From Cunninghamella blakesleeana (Eukaryota > Mucoromycota > Mucoromycetes > Mucorales > Cunninghamellaceae), in assembly GCA_017871115.1 (NCBI GenBank), contig JAFCIZ010000005.1, positions 744,001-808,000 on the forward strand: a DNA stretch of 64,000 nt, written 5' to 3'. The notes beneath the pieces were generated by a model. That model was given only the letters and a program-made list of their open reading frames with translations. It did not search any database and was not told where the DNA came from. The translations under genes were made by a program, and so were the position numbers. Positions 48,467 through 59,673 of this stretch are shown one piece after another (position 1 is the stretch's first letter; the number at the start of each line of letters is the position of its first letter).

Positions 48467-50138
48467 ATGACATTAATAAAATCACAAGATATACTTGAAG
48501 AAAGCAACATTGGATACAATAATCACAACCAAGTCGAAGGACAAGTAGAAGCAGAAGATTTGGATTTATTTCAATCAACACAGTTAGGTTATGGTAGTCG
48601 GAGTATATTCGAAGTATCATTAAATATTGTTAATGCAACAGTAGGCGCTGGTGTAATTGGATTACCATATGCTTTAGTCTTATCTGGCTTTACCCCAGGG
48701 ATAATTTTATCAATTATAGTTGCCGTTTTAACTACTGGGTCACTCTATAGTTTAATCGTATGTGGTAGAAAAATTCAAGTATATTCATTTGCTTCATTGG
48801 CCGAAGTTACAATGGGTAGATTTGGTTTTTACGCTTTAAATGCCATGTTGTTTATTCAATCTGCTGGCAGTGTAATTAGTTATATCATTTGTAAGTTCAT
48901 CATCATCATTTTCATTTAATTTTTTTTTTTTTTATTAATCAAAGAAATGAATTAGAATATTGTAAATTTAACTATTATTATTATTTTTTATCTTCATTAT
49001 AGTAATTGCTGATACACTTCCAGTTTTAGCCTCTTTATATATACCCCAATTACCAATTCTTGGTGATCGTCAATTCATGACTATATTAATATCCGTCTTT
49101 TTGGTAAATATATATATATATAAAGAAAAAGACAGGGAGAAAATAAAAATTAGTCATTATAGATAAAAAAAAAAAAAAAAAGAAATTTCCAATCTAATTT
49201 TTATATATTTATATCCTTATTTTTATTTTTATAAAAAAAATTACCATATGATCCACCAAATATAGGTATTCCCATTAAATTTATTTCGTTCCATTGGAGC
49301 CTTAGCAAGGTATTCTGCCTTTTCCGTATTTTTACTTCCCATCATGGTATTAACCGTTTTGATCCGTGCCCCTGCTTATGCTGGTAAAAATGATACACCA
49401 TTATTTACACTTGGTAAAGATCCTGTTGCTGCTACTGGTATCATGTCCTTTGCGTTCGTATGTTCCCAAGTAGCATTTAGTAATTATTTATCCCAAAAGA
49501 ATCAATCTTTAAAAGCATGGTCCCAAACAAGTGGCCTTTCCACTTTTATGAGTTGGATGATTTCCATTTCCTTTGCTGTTGTAGGATACTTAAGTTTTGG
49601 TGTGGAAGCCAATTCCAATATTTTCAGTAATTTTGATTTGGATGATCCAGTAATTAATGTTGGTAGATTAAGTTTAGGTGTTTCTATGATTTTCACTGTC
49701 CCTATGGCATTTTACCCCGCAAGAGATGCTATTCAAAAGACAATTGGGTTGGAATCCTCTACAAGACAACCTTCCAAGTGGGAACATATGGTCTTGACCG
49801 TGGTGTTATTCATTTTCTTTTTATTATTGGGTGTTCATTTAAGATCCTTAGGTAAAGTTTATTCTATTGTCGGTGGCATTGCTTCTTCATTTTTGGCTTA
49901 CATTATCCCAGGGTTTGCTTATTTGGCCGTGTTCCGTCCTTTTTCCTCTAAACGTCATGTTTCTACTGATGAATTGGTTCCTTTTGCTAAACCTTATCCT
50001 ATTACTGGACTTGATCAACAAGATGAAGATATAAATACTTTCCATTCTTCTTCTTGGTTATTGTCTTTATGTTCTGTCATTTTGGTATTATTTGGTACTG
50101 TTATAATGTTGTTAACTACTATTAGTGCTTTCAAATAA
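48467..50138 (+). CDS. AAAP-family amino-acid transporter (AVT/SLC38-like)
   Basis: Exons 48467-48890, 49003-49103 and 49266-50138 join in frame to give 465 residues. After a polar 60-residue N-tail, the first membrane helix holds the family hallmark SIFEVSLNIVNATVGAGVIG, then LPYAL. About ten further hydrophobic helices follow (for example ITSGSLYSLIV-type helix 2, SAGSVISYIILIADTLPVLA, IMSFAFVCSQVAF, FSVFLLPIMVLTVLI, WLLSLCSVILVLFGTVIMLL). These match AVT3/5/6/7 transporters, which in yeast export amino acids from the vacuole, and animal SLC38 carriers. The substrate and membrane cannot be told from sequence. It lies about 1.2 kb downstream of the nitrogen-type GATA factor on the same strand; control by that factor is possible but unproven. 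Confidence 0.92.
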
Positions 50139-50721
50139 GTAAACTATGTTAGACTTGTATAGAACTCCCATTAATATATATATATATATATATTCGCTTT
50201 TATCTTTCTTTTTTTTATTGTATTATATTTTTTTCATTTTTCATTCATAATATTCAGTAATTATAATAATAATATAATCATTTAATAATAAAATAATTTT
50301 TTCCTTAATAAAGAAATTAAAGTTGGAAAAAAAATTAAAGTAATAGAAATAGGAAAGAGAAAAAAAAAATATACTAAACCATGAAAAAAAAATTTATATA
50401 ATTTTTTTTAAGATAATCACGTGCGGAATTGAAAATAATTTGTAAAAAAAATTGTTGACTTTCTCCACTTTTTTTTTTTCTTTTCTTTTTCTTTTTCCTT
50501 TGTACATAATATATTCTTATTTTTATTATAATTTATTTAATTTATTACATTACATTATCAAACATCTATATTACATAATTATTATTTATTTCAATATACA
50601 TACTTTTTGTTTATTTCTCCTGTAATTTTATATTATAAAATTAAGGAGAGTAAAACTTTTTAAGCTATTAAACTTTTTTTTTTACTCTTTATTTTTTTAT
50701 TTTTATTTTTTTAAACTTCCA
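50139..50721. other. Intergenic region upstream of the C1/DysF gene
   Basis: About 580 bp between two + strand genes. A CACGTG lies at about 50417-50422, and a pyrimidine-rich stretch at 50460-50500. No gene is apparent. Confidence 0.55.
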
Positions 50722-50840
50722 ATGCCTTCACCTATAAAGTTTCATCGTTTCAAACTAACAACATTTCATGGTCTTGTTTATTGTGACTATTGCTCAAAAG
50801 TATTATGGGGTTTAGCAAGGCAAGGTGTTCAATGTACAGG

Positions 50841-50883
<43 letters not shown>

Positions 50884-52993
50884 TAAAAAAGGAAGGAAAA
50901 AGGAAATATATAAAATATTTCAATAAACTCACTTTTTTATAAATATTTTTGTTTATTATTTTCTATTTCTATTTTCTATATATAATTATAAATCATTACT
51001 ATTACGACTATTACGACCATTACCAATTTTATTCAACTTATTAAAATAAAAAAAGAATGTGGATACCATTGTCATGAAACTTGTAAAGATATGGCGTTAC
51101 AATGTAGACCACCACGTCGGTTTAGCCCTGATTCATTATCAATGACCGATTCAGAAGCAGAGTCAGTAGGTAAATATACTTTGTCATCACCACGCGGATC
51201 CATGGATATCAAATATAATAACAATCATCAACATCATCATCATCACCATTATAGTAGTAATGCTAGTAGTAATGGACATATAACAGATGATAATACTTTA
51301 CCATCACCACGTACAACAACAACATCTACAACAACTACAACGAAAAGACACCCTCAACAGCAACTTCATTTGGATGCAATGAATTATAATTTACAACAAA
51401 AAGAAGAAGCTTTAAAATCACCTAGTATTTATTCAAATTATTCTTCCAATACAAATGACCATCATCGCCCATCTACCCACCCATCTCCATCACCACAATC
51501 ACAGTCGCAACAACATGCTCCTGTAAAAGCATATCGTAAAGCTTTAAAGCAGCAATTACAACAATACTCTTCTTCTTCCACCTCTCCTTCATCTTCTTTT
51601 CATACTTTATCTTCTAATAACAATGCAATTCCTGGTGAAACAAGTGAAGGTAAAGCCATGATGACACCTCAACAAACTGCGAAAACGTTTACTCGATTAG
51701 TTGCTAGATCAAGAGCATTCTTTCATCTTACCCGGTATTTTTATGATGTGTATAATTGGAAATCTACAACAAAATCCCTTATTTATGTTAGTTTATGGAC
51801 ATTATTTTGTAAGTTTTAAAAAGAGAAGGAATATAATAATAATAATAAAAAAAAAAAAAAAAAGTCAAAAATGAAGAGATAGAGAGAAAAAAAAGAAAGA
51901 ATCTATTTTCTCACTTACTTTTTTTTTTTCTCACTCGTATTTTTTATTATAATTTTTAGGTTTATACCCAATGGTTGTAACTTTACTTCCACCAGTATTG
52001 ATTGTATTATTATTTTTCAGATCAGGCATTCAACATCGACCCGCCAATTTAGTTTTATTACCACGATATGATGAAAGCTCGCCTGAATATTATGTGAATT
52101 TAGAAAGAATGCAAACATTTATGGTATTTATGATTCGTCTCTATGATAATTTATCTTACCATTTACAACATGCCTCTTTAAATGAAAATGTATATCGATT
52201 ATTGTTTGTCATGAGTCTTGGGTTAACCGCCTTATTATATTTTGTTGGCCGATGGGTAATCTTATTACTTGGTTTGGTACTTTTATTAAATAAGACTTGG
52301 GTAGGCACTACTCTGGAAACCTCAATTCAATTAGCAATGGAAATTTTACAAACTATGGTGGATGTCTTTCAACGATTATGTTTGCCTCATCATCACGCTT
52401 CTAAAACTACAGTGGAAGTTTCTTTATATGAAAATCAACGATGGTGGGCTTCAAATGGATATACTTCTCAGGTAATTTTTTAGAGAAATTATACAATATA
52501 ATAATATTAAAGAAAGTTCAGTTATTCATGCAATATACATACATATACATATATATATATATATACATCATTATAGTTACTACGATCTGAAAGAACACCT
52601 TGGTCTAATATTACTGGTACCGAACCTTTACCTAATAAAGATGATATGCCTCCTCCAAGTCATTATGAATGGGTAGATGATGGTTGGTTATTAGATATGA
52701 CAGGGCCATGGTCTGATGATATTTTAGGTTTAGGTAAAATAAAGATATCTTGATATTAAATAAAAATGAAAGCTCATCAATTATTGTTATTTTTCTTTTA
52801 AATAGTAACAATGATAGAATGTGATAGTGAAGGATGGGTGTATACTGATCATAAATGGACAAATCCAAGAAGTCGACCAGAAACTTTACCAGGCGAAAAG
52901 GACAGCGCTAGACCATTAACAAGAAGACGTCGCTGGTATAGAAAAGCCAAATTAATAATGGATAAACCTACCTCAAAGAATAAAGCGAATTAA
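50722..52993 (+). CDS. C1 (diacylglycerol-type) domain fused to Pex24/DysF peroxisomal-peroxin-like membrane protein
   Basis: Exons 50722-50839, 51056-51808, 51960-52471, 52577-52733 and 52806-52993 join in frame to give 575 residues. Residues about 7-57 form a C1 zinc domain: H-x12-C-x2-C-x13-C-x2-C-x4-H-x2-C-x6-C (FHRFKLTTFHGLVYCDYC, CTECGYHCHETC). A 200-residue disordered Ser/Gln/His-rich region follows. Next come membrane helices (LYPMVVTLLPPVLIVLLFF; LLFVMSLGLTALLYFVGRWV) and a split dysferlin (DysF) module: ENQRWWASNGYTSQLLRSER, TPWSN, HYEWVDDGWLLD, then GWVYTDHKWTNPRSRPE. Membrane segments plus DysF is the architecture of the integral peroxisomal peroxins Pex23/24/28-32. The intron 1 acceptor (AAAAAAAG) is unusually A-rich, yet the join rebuilds the C1 cysteines exactly. 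The C1 domain suggests lipid-regulated recruitment. Confidence 0.88.
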
Positions 52994-53444
52994 AAATAAA
53001 AAAAAGAATATTAAGAAATCATGGCTTTGATTTTTTTATATATAACGATCTTCACCCCAGCCTCATCACTTTTTTTTTTTTTACCCTTCCTCCTCCTCCT
53101 TATTATTATTATTATTATTATTCATCCTTTAAAATAGATGGTACATATAAACAAAAAAACAGACTATCAGTTTTGATTCCCTTATCATATCTTTATTTTT
53201 TCCCATTTGTATAACTCATTTATATATATATTTTTTACTCTTATACTAAAAAAATAAAAAATAAAATCACTTTTTTTTTTAAAAAAGAAAAAAAGAAAAA
53301 AAAAGAAACAACTAAAGATAATTATTTTTTTTATATGTACACAATAGTTTATGAATGCTTTTTATTTTTATGTCAATTTTTTTTTTAAATATTTTAAATA
53401 AATAAAATACTATAACTTTTTTTTTTTTTAAAAAAATAAAAATT
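52994..53444. other. 3' flanks of two convergent genes
   Basis: About 450 bp between the C1/DysF gene (+) and the secreted-protein gene (-). T and A homopolymers and a TCC repeat near 53090; nothing else seen. Confidence 0.6.
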
Positions 53445-54404
53445 TTACATGACAGAGTCTTCATCAAAGACATCAGAACGTAAAGTGTTGTATAAATCCA
53501 ATAAACGGGCATCGAATTCCAAAGTTAAAGAATCATAGATAAGATTCAAATAAGATTGTAATAAAGTGGGGCCTGAAGTAATAAAAGAATCATCATCATC
53601 TTGTTCATCTTGATCTTGATAAGGGCTAGGTTCATAGTGATGGTAATTATTACCATTAACTACAATGACCAATTGATCTTTCTTAATCATTTTATTATTT
53701 AATTCAGCCATCATTTTCACTTTTCTTTGTTTCTTTTCAGAAGCAGGAGTAGTAGAAAAACCATTATTTAACCAACCACGTAAGAAAGACCATACATCGG
53801 GCAAGCTCTTTTTCTTTTCATCGTGAAGTTGGTTATTTGTTTGTTGTTGTTGTTCACATTGAATCAAAGCTTGAGTCAATTCTTTTTCTAAAGGTTGATG
53901 TTTGAATAAAGATAATAATTGATGAGTTAATTCTTGATGAAGGGCTTTTAATTGAGTATAAAATTCTTCAGGTGTCATATCATTCAATTCCTTTTTAGAG
54001 AAATCAAAATGACGAGAGAAAACGGATTGAAGGGAAGGTTCAACACTAGACATCATTTCTGAATGTATATCATGTAATTGGTGAGCAATCATACTAGGCA
54101 TACGTTGGAGACAAGTTGGGTTAAGAGTATTGGAAGAGGAGAAAGAGGAAGAGGATAATAAAGCATTAGCTTGAGGTTGTAATAAAGAAGTTAACTGATC
54201 CATATCATTTTTTGCATTGGATAACCGTACTAATAAATCTTCACTTTGAGTACTAATGATTTCATCGAGGATATTTTCATAATATCCTTGAATATCATCA
54301 TAAAGTATCATTTGATTTGTTGTTGAAAGTTCTGTTGGTTGTTGTTGTTGAAGAGGGAGACAAATGGCGAGAGGTAATAAGAAGAGAAATAAATAACAAA
54401 TCAT
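53445..54404 (-). CDS. Secreted or vacuolar helical protein, unknown family
   Basis: Intronless, 319 residues. The N-terminus MICYLFLFLLPLAICLPLQ is a signal peptide. The mature part is predicted helical (YYENILDEIISTQSEDLLVR, PSMIAHQLHDIHSEMMS, EEFYTQLKALHQELTHQLLS), with two cysteines (TCLQ and IQCEQ). Near the C-terminus there is a basic region (EKKQRKVKMMAELNNKMIKK), an acidic DQDEQDDDD stretch and a final helix (LLQSYLNLIYDSLTLEFDAR). No membrane segment or GPI signal is seen after the signal peptide. I do not recognise the family. Good codon use and the signal peptide make it a convincing gene. Its upstream side faces a 2.5 kb gap. Confidence 0.75.
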   Translation of the reverse strand: MICYLFLFLLPLAICLPLQQQQPTELSTTNQMILYDDIQGYYENILDEIISTQSEDLLVRLSNAKNDMDQLTSLLQPQANALLSSSSFSSSNTLNPTCLQRMPSMIAHQLHDIHSEMMSSVEPSLQSVFSRHFDFSKKELNDMTPEEFYTQLKALHQELTHQLLSLFKHQPLEKELTQALIQCEQQQQTNNQLHDEKKKSLPDVWSFLRGWLNNGFSTTPASEKKQRKVKMMAELNNKMIKKDQLVIVVNGNNYHHYEPSPYQDQDEQDDDDSFITSGPTLLQSYLNLIYDSLTLEFDARLLDLYNTLRSDVFDEDSVM

Positions 54405-54864
54405 TTTTTATAATAATATTTTTAAAATAAAGTGAATAGTAAGGGTGAAGGAAAGGGTAGGGTTAATTTAATAATAGAAAAAAAAAAAAGGTTAATGGTT
54501 GTTGAAATGAATTGGAAAGGGTTAAAAAAAGAAGAGAAAAGAAAAAGAAGAATAAAAAAAAATTGAACCAGCAATTTTTTTATAAAAATATAGTTTGATG
54601 ATAAAAAAGAGAAAAGAATAAAAAAAAAAAAAACAAAAGCACAAAAAATAACTTTATATAATACATACTAAAACACAAGTTCCCTTTTTTGGAATAGCCA
54701 ATTAGCGCATTGTCGCGTGAACCTAAAATTAAACTCCGGTTGACATAGTTTTTTTTATTTGCTTCCATGGTAATAAAGTATTTACTATTATTTTATTCTA
54801 TTTTCTATATTATTATGATTTAATATTTAATTATTATTATTATTATTATTATTATTATTGTATG

Positions 54865-54895
<31 letters not shown>

Positions 54896-56656
54896 ATAAC
54901 TTATATTATATATTGTTATCTTATTATACTGTATATATGTGAGGTATTTGTTTATTTATTTATCAATGATCGTATACTTAAACTTGAATAAAGAATAGTG
55001 ATTGGTTGGAATAATTATTTTAAATTGATGCTTTACTTATTTTAGAATATATGTAAGTTTTTTTTTTGTAGTTTTTTTGCAAAGCCCACTTTGTTTCCCC
55101 TATTCCTATTTTATCATTCAACTCCTTTTCTTAAAAAAAAATCGTTTTTGTTGTTCAATTTGGTATAATTGTATAGTACATATATACCGTCTATATCCAT
55201 TTCTATTAAGTATTTTATTACTATTAAAAAATACAAAAAACTTGATTTTTTTTATAAATAGAAGAATAGATGGTGATAATTATTTTTTTTAAAAAAAAGA
55301 CCGGAGCTGGAAATACCCCAATAATCTGAGTAGTACAACATTTTTACATAAAGAGAAAAAAGCAAAAAGAATAATTTTTTCTTGGCTTTCCTTTTTGCTA
55401 ATAACCTTAATAGAAGGGTGCTATGGTTTTATTATTATGCTATTTGTTAAGATTTGGGTTATGACTTTTTTCATAAATTAAATAAAAAATTGATCTTTTT
55501 TTTATTTTGGCGTTGGTCTATTTTATATACGGAATAATTGAACCTTGGAGAAAAATACAAATGAATAATAACAAAAAAATAAAAAGATAAAAAGGAAGGA
55601 AAAAAGTAAATAGAAATAGAATTTAAATACCGTTTTTTTTTTTACTGTAAAAAGACATATAATATATATTTATATATTTTAAAAGTATATATATTTATAA
55701 AATGAAATTATTACTTATTTTATATTCAATGTTTCAAAAAAATATAAAATGATTGACTCTCTTTTTTAATTAATGTTAATTAACGAAAGACCATGTATAT
55801 CCGCCTTTCTTACTCGACAAAATAATAATAAAAATAATAAAAAATAATAATTAGAAAAGATCAAACAATTCTTTTCTTTTAAAAAAAAAAAATCTTGTAA
55901 AAAAAATCTGAGTTGAAAATTATATAAATAACAAAGTGTATATTGTACCAAATACGGGTTTTTTTTAGAGGTGCAAAGCTGAATTAAGGTTAATCGTACA
56001 GGGATTCAAAAAATAATAATAATGAAACGTTCTTGATAAAACATGCGACTTTATTCTTCGTATATGTGCGTACTTGTCATTATCGCTTGCAAATGAATCA
56101 TCTAATTCCGTGAGTTTAGTGTTATAATTTTTCGGTCCGTAAAGAAGAATAAAAAAATAAAAAAGTGGTATTCAAGCACTTTACCAAATATTTTTTGTTT
56201 CCATTATATACATGTCATTTTTATTTGATATTATAACTAAATAATCTCGAAACTATTCTTTCAATAAATCAACAAAGTATATATTTACAAAAGGAGATAT
56301 ATAAAAAAAAGGCGATGGTACTGATAACGTCTTTTTTTATTAAAACTGAATATTGATGTGTGTAACAGTATGTATAAAAAAATACATAATGCTTCGTTGA
56401 TCTTCGTCATGCTTGTTTGTCCCCATTACTTTTTTATTCTGATTTCTTTATAAAAAAATAAAAATAAAAAACAGTGCATGCGTATGTAAGAGTTAGTAAT
56501 CAAAATAATAAACAATATTGATCTATTATTACAGTATGCTGATGATGGTACTGTTGTAATCTTTTTTACAATTGGTATTATTATATATTAGTTGTTTTTG
56601 TTTAAAAAAAAAAAAATGTGGCGGTGCTGTTATCGCTACTGTTGTTATGGTGATAA

Positions 56657-56688
<32 letters not shown>

Positions 56689-56963
56689 CAACCAAGCTTC
56701 ATAAGCCAGATTGTTTATTTTTTTTTCTGTTATTGGTGACGATCATCTTTTATATATTAAAAAGCTAAGCTGATACAAAAAAGCTTGATTTCCATTTTTG
56801 GCTAACTACTTTGAAACTATCTACATCTTTGTTTACTTCGTATTTTCTATAAATTTAAAAAAAAAATGTTTTGATAAAATTATCATCTCTCTTTTATATT
56901 TATTTATTTTAATTACAATAATTATTTCTTATATTTCTTTTTTTTCATAGATATATATAAAAT
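54405..56963. other. Large divergent intergenic region without a recognisable gene
   Basis: About 2.6 kb between the secreted-protein gene (-) and the DUF4436 gene (+). It holds T and A runs (T run at about 56660-56688), ATT repeats (54830-54860) and a small GC-richer patch at 54690-54750 containing CCAAT and TTGTCGCGTGAACC, possibly a promoter element. Short frames are low complexity. No RNA gene or transposon is evident. Confidence 0.5.
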
Positions 56964-57911
56964 ATGGGTACTTACAAGTATGCACTTTTAGATGAAGGAT
57001 CTACCATCAAACGTCGATTTGTACGATTGTTATTGTTTCTTTTAACCATTGGTATTTTAGTTGCTATAATTGTGCCAACCTATCTAAGTTATTCTTCCAG
57101 CCAAGATGCTAATAATTTAATTGAAAAAACACATCAGCAATATAATGTTACGCCACCTGAAACAATCGGCTCCTTTCCTGGTAATTTTACTGATGAGAAT
57201 GGAGTAGAACATACTTCAGCTACTGCCGTTTTTATTTTTATATTGAATGGAATCGATCCTATTGCCGGTACTGCCAAAATCAGAATGACACTTGGTGCTC
57301 CACTAGATAGTCCCGGTTACTTTTTAGATTATCAAAACGCCACATACGCTTATGCTTTTGAAGATCAAGTAAAAAATTTGAATGCTTCTAATTATGTATC
57401 GGAATGGACATTCCCTCTTAATATCTTTGGTGATCCAGGCCGTTATCCTTTTGATACTTATACTTATAATATTTCATTTGCTTTTGCTCCTTCAGAATCT
57501 TTCACCAACGGTATCCCTATTCAAGTTATAGCTGCTGGTTATCAAACTGGTTGGCAGGTTCAATATGATATTCAATATAGTAATAATATTTTCCATATTG
57601 CTCCCATCATCTCTCGTAACGTTGCTACCAAAGGTTTTAGTTTATTTGTTGTAGTGTTATCTTGGATATTATCCTTATGTCAATTCTTTATCGCTGTTCA
57701 ATCTGTATTTCGTAACCGTCCTATCATCCCTCCTCTTTTAGCTGTGCCTGCTGCCCTTCTCTTTGCTTTGCCCAGTTTACGGAATGTTCAGCCTGGTATT
57801 CCTCCTATTGGTATCTTTTTGGATATTGCCGGTTTCTATTGGAATATGGCTTTAGTAGCTATTTCTCTTATTGCTGGTTGTCTTTTGTTTATTTTCCAAT
57901 TTGAAGTATAA
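56964..57911 (+). CDS. DUF4436 family integral membrane protein
   Basis: Intronless, 315 residues. A single membrane helix near the N-terminus (LLLFLLTIGILVAIIVPTYL) is followed by a beta-rich luminal/extracytosolic domain of about 170 residues (GIDPIAGTAKIRMTLGAPLD, WTFPLNIFGDPGRYPFDTYT). Three C-terminal helices follow: FSLFVVVLSWILSLCQFFIA, IPPLLAVPAALLFALPSL and FYWNMALVAISLIAGCLLFI. The YPFDTY box and RNVQPGIPPIGIFLDIAGFY are hallmarks of the uncharacterised DUF4436 family found in fungi and actinobacteria. Two possible N-glycosylation sites (NFT and NAT) lie in the soluble domain. The function of the family is unknown. Confidence 0.85.
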   Translation: MGTYKYALLDEGSTIKRRFVRLLLFLLTIGILVAIIVPTYLSYSSSQDANNLIEKTHQQYNVTPPETIGSFPGNFTDENGVEHTSATAVFIFILNGIDPIAGTAKIRMTLGAPLDSPGYFLDYQNATYAYAFEDQVKNLNASNYVSEWTFPLNIFGDPGRYPFDTYTYNISFAFAPSESFTNGIPIQVIAAGYQTGWQVQYDIQYSNNIFHIAPIISRNVATKGFSLFVVVLSWILSLCQFFIAVQSVFRNRPIIPPLLAVPAALLFALPSLRNVQPGIPPIGIFLDIAGFYWNMALVAISLIAGCLLFIFQFEV

Positions 57912-58649
57912 ATTCATTCTCATTATTACCTTCCCTACATATGTATAAAAATAATAATACTAAATAATAATAATAATAATAATAATAATATACAAAAAAA
58001 AAAAATTGTACTTAGTATAGCATATAAATATAGGACACTTGTAATGTTTATTATTATGTTTAAAATAATATAAAATAAAAAATGTAAATATAATATTTAC
58101 CTTATTTTTAATTTAATCTCTTTTACAAATCCGTTAGTTTTGTTTTGTATATTCATATATAACATTTTGTATCAAAAGTTTTATTTTATTATTTAAAACA
58201 AAAATATTAATTATAGTAAATTCAATTAGTACATTATTTTCCAAATAGGTATTTGATCTATATTATGATTTCTTTACTGAAAAGTCTGAGGCTTTTTTTG
58301 GAAAAAAATAAGGGAAAAAAAGAGTTAAAAAAATAACCTACTTGTATTTTTTTTAAAAAACAATTGAAAAAAACTACTCGTTCAAAAAAAAAAAAATACC
58401 CTAGCTTATTAGAAAAGAATCATTGTAATTGTTATTACTAATAAGGTAAATATATATTTATTTATTAAAGTTTTTTTTAATAATATTATATATATAAAAG
58501 AATATATATCACAGATATTAATTAATATTTATATAATTATATTTTTAAAAAAGAGTAATAAAAAGTAATTATTAATTATGTAATATGTAGAGTAAAATAT
58601 TATAAATATATTATTGTTATTATTATGATTATTATTATGATTATTATAT
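57912..58649. other. 3' flanks between DUF4436 and GPI-protein genes
   Basis: About 740 bp between two convergent genes. ATA and AAT repeats at 57965-57990 and ATT repeats at 58615-58645; no gene seen. Confidence 0.6.
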
Positions 58650-59673
58650 TTAGAAAACGAAAGCATAGCCAATCATGGAAGCAACACCAGCTAAAAGGTA
58701 TTGGTTAGCACTGATTTGGTAACCAGCATTGGTCTTCTTTGTATCTTGAACCTTATTGTTGTTAGTAGTAGTAGAGCTTGATGGGTTGGTCTTGTTATTA
58801 TTATTTGTTGATCCATTAGCGGTAGAAGAAGCAGAGGCGGAAGCAGAGGCGGAAGCTTTAGAAGAATTGGTTGGATTGGCGCCAGTTGATCCTGAAGCTT
58901 TAGGGTTTTGTGCTCCATTTCCATTCTTAGGGGTGCCGTTGTTATTATCCTTGGGTGTATCCTTAGTAGTATCCTTGGGTGTATCCTTAGGAGTATCTTT
59001 GGGTGCATCCTTGTTATTATTGTTATTATTATTATTATCCTTGGGAGCTTCCTTTGTAAGATCTTTAGGTTGATCTTTAGGGTTTTCAGGTTTCATTGGA
59101 GAACCATCTATTTTATATAAAAAAGAAATAAAATAAAATTAAATATTTTTTTTTAAAAAATAAAAATAAAAATAAAAACAAAAATATATTATTTACCGGC
59201 CAATTTAAGAGGAGTGACGGAACCTTTACCATCAAAGTCAAAACCTCCAGAGTAATACCAAGTATTAGTACTTTCTTGACCAATACGAAGCCAGTATTGA
59301 CCCTTAGTAAAATCATTTAAAGGTGTAATTTCATATCTACCAGCACCACAAGAAACAGGTTTAGAAGGACTAGTGACATGAGCAACAATATTAGCATCCT
59401 TTACTTCACCACCAAGCATTTGAATATCACAAAGTTTATCGGCGTCAGCAGGATCAAAGGTCCAAGTAATAGTAGCAGTTTGACCAGATTTCCAAATACT
59501 AGATTTAGCCCAAGGTTCTTGAATCTAATAAAATTGATAGATAAATAGAGATTAAAACTCAGATAATGTAATTCATTTTTTAAAAAATTCAAAAAAAAAA
59601 AGTCCTTTACCACAATAGCAGCATTAGCAAGAGTAGCAGCAATAGAGGTTAAAGTAATTAAAGTAGCCTTCAT
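58650..59673 (-). CDS. GPI-anchored cell-wall protein with Kre9/Knh1-like N-terminal domain
   Basis: Exons 59611-59673, 59197-59524 and 58650-59107 join in frame to give 282 residues. Signal peptide MKATLITLTSIAATLANAAI is encoded almost entirely by the first exon. Residues about 22-130 resemble the Ser/Thr-rich GPI-protein N-terminal domain: IQEPWAKSSIWKSGQTATIT, W, FTKGQYWLRIGQES, with two cysteines. The rest is a low-complexity stalk with PKD repeats (APKDTPKDTPKDTTKD), Asn runs and a SASASASAS stretch. The C-terminus ANQYLLAGVASMIGYAFVF is a hydrophobic GPI-attachment signal. Such proteins sit in the plasma membrane or wall. The stalk repeats are length-unstable minisatellites. Confidence 0.88.
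58955..59015 (-). repeat. Coding minisatellite (PKDT/PKD repeat) in the GPI-anchored protein
   Basis: About five tandem copies of a 12-bp unit encoding PKDT or TKDT lie in the stalk, seen on the + strand as repeated GTATCCTTGGG or GTATCCTTAG units. Such coding repeats vary in copy number in fungal wall proteins. Confidence 0.8.

Noticed and set aside
58756..59073. Plus-strand 105-codon Leu/Val/Glu-rich frame
   Set aside because: Antisense shadow of the repeat stalk in the GPI-anchored protein.
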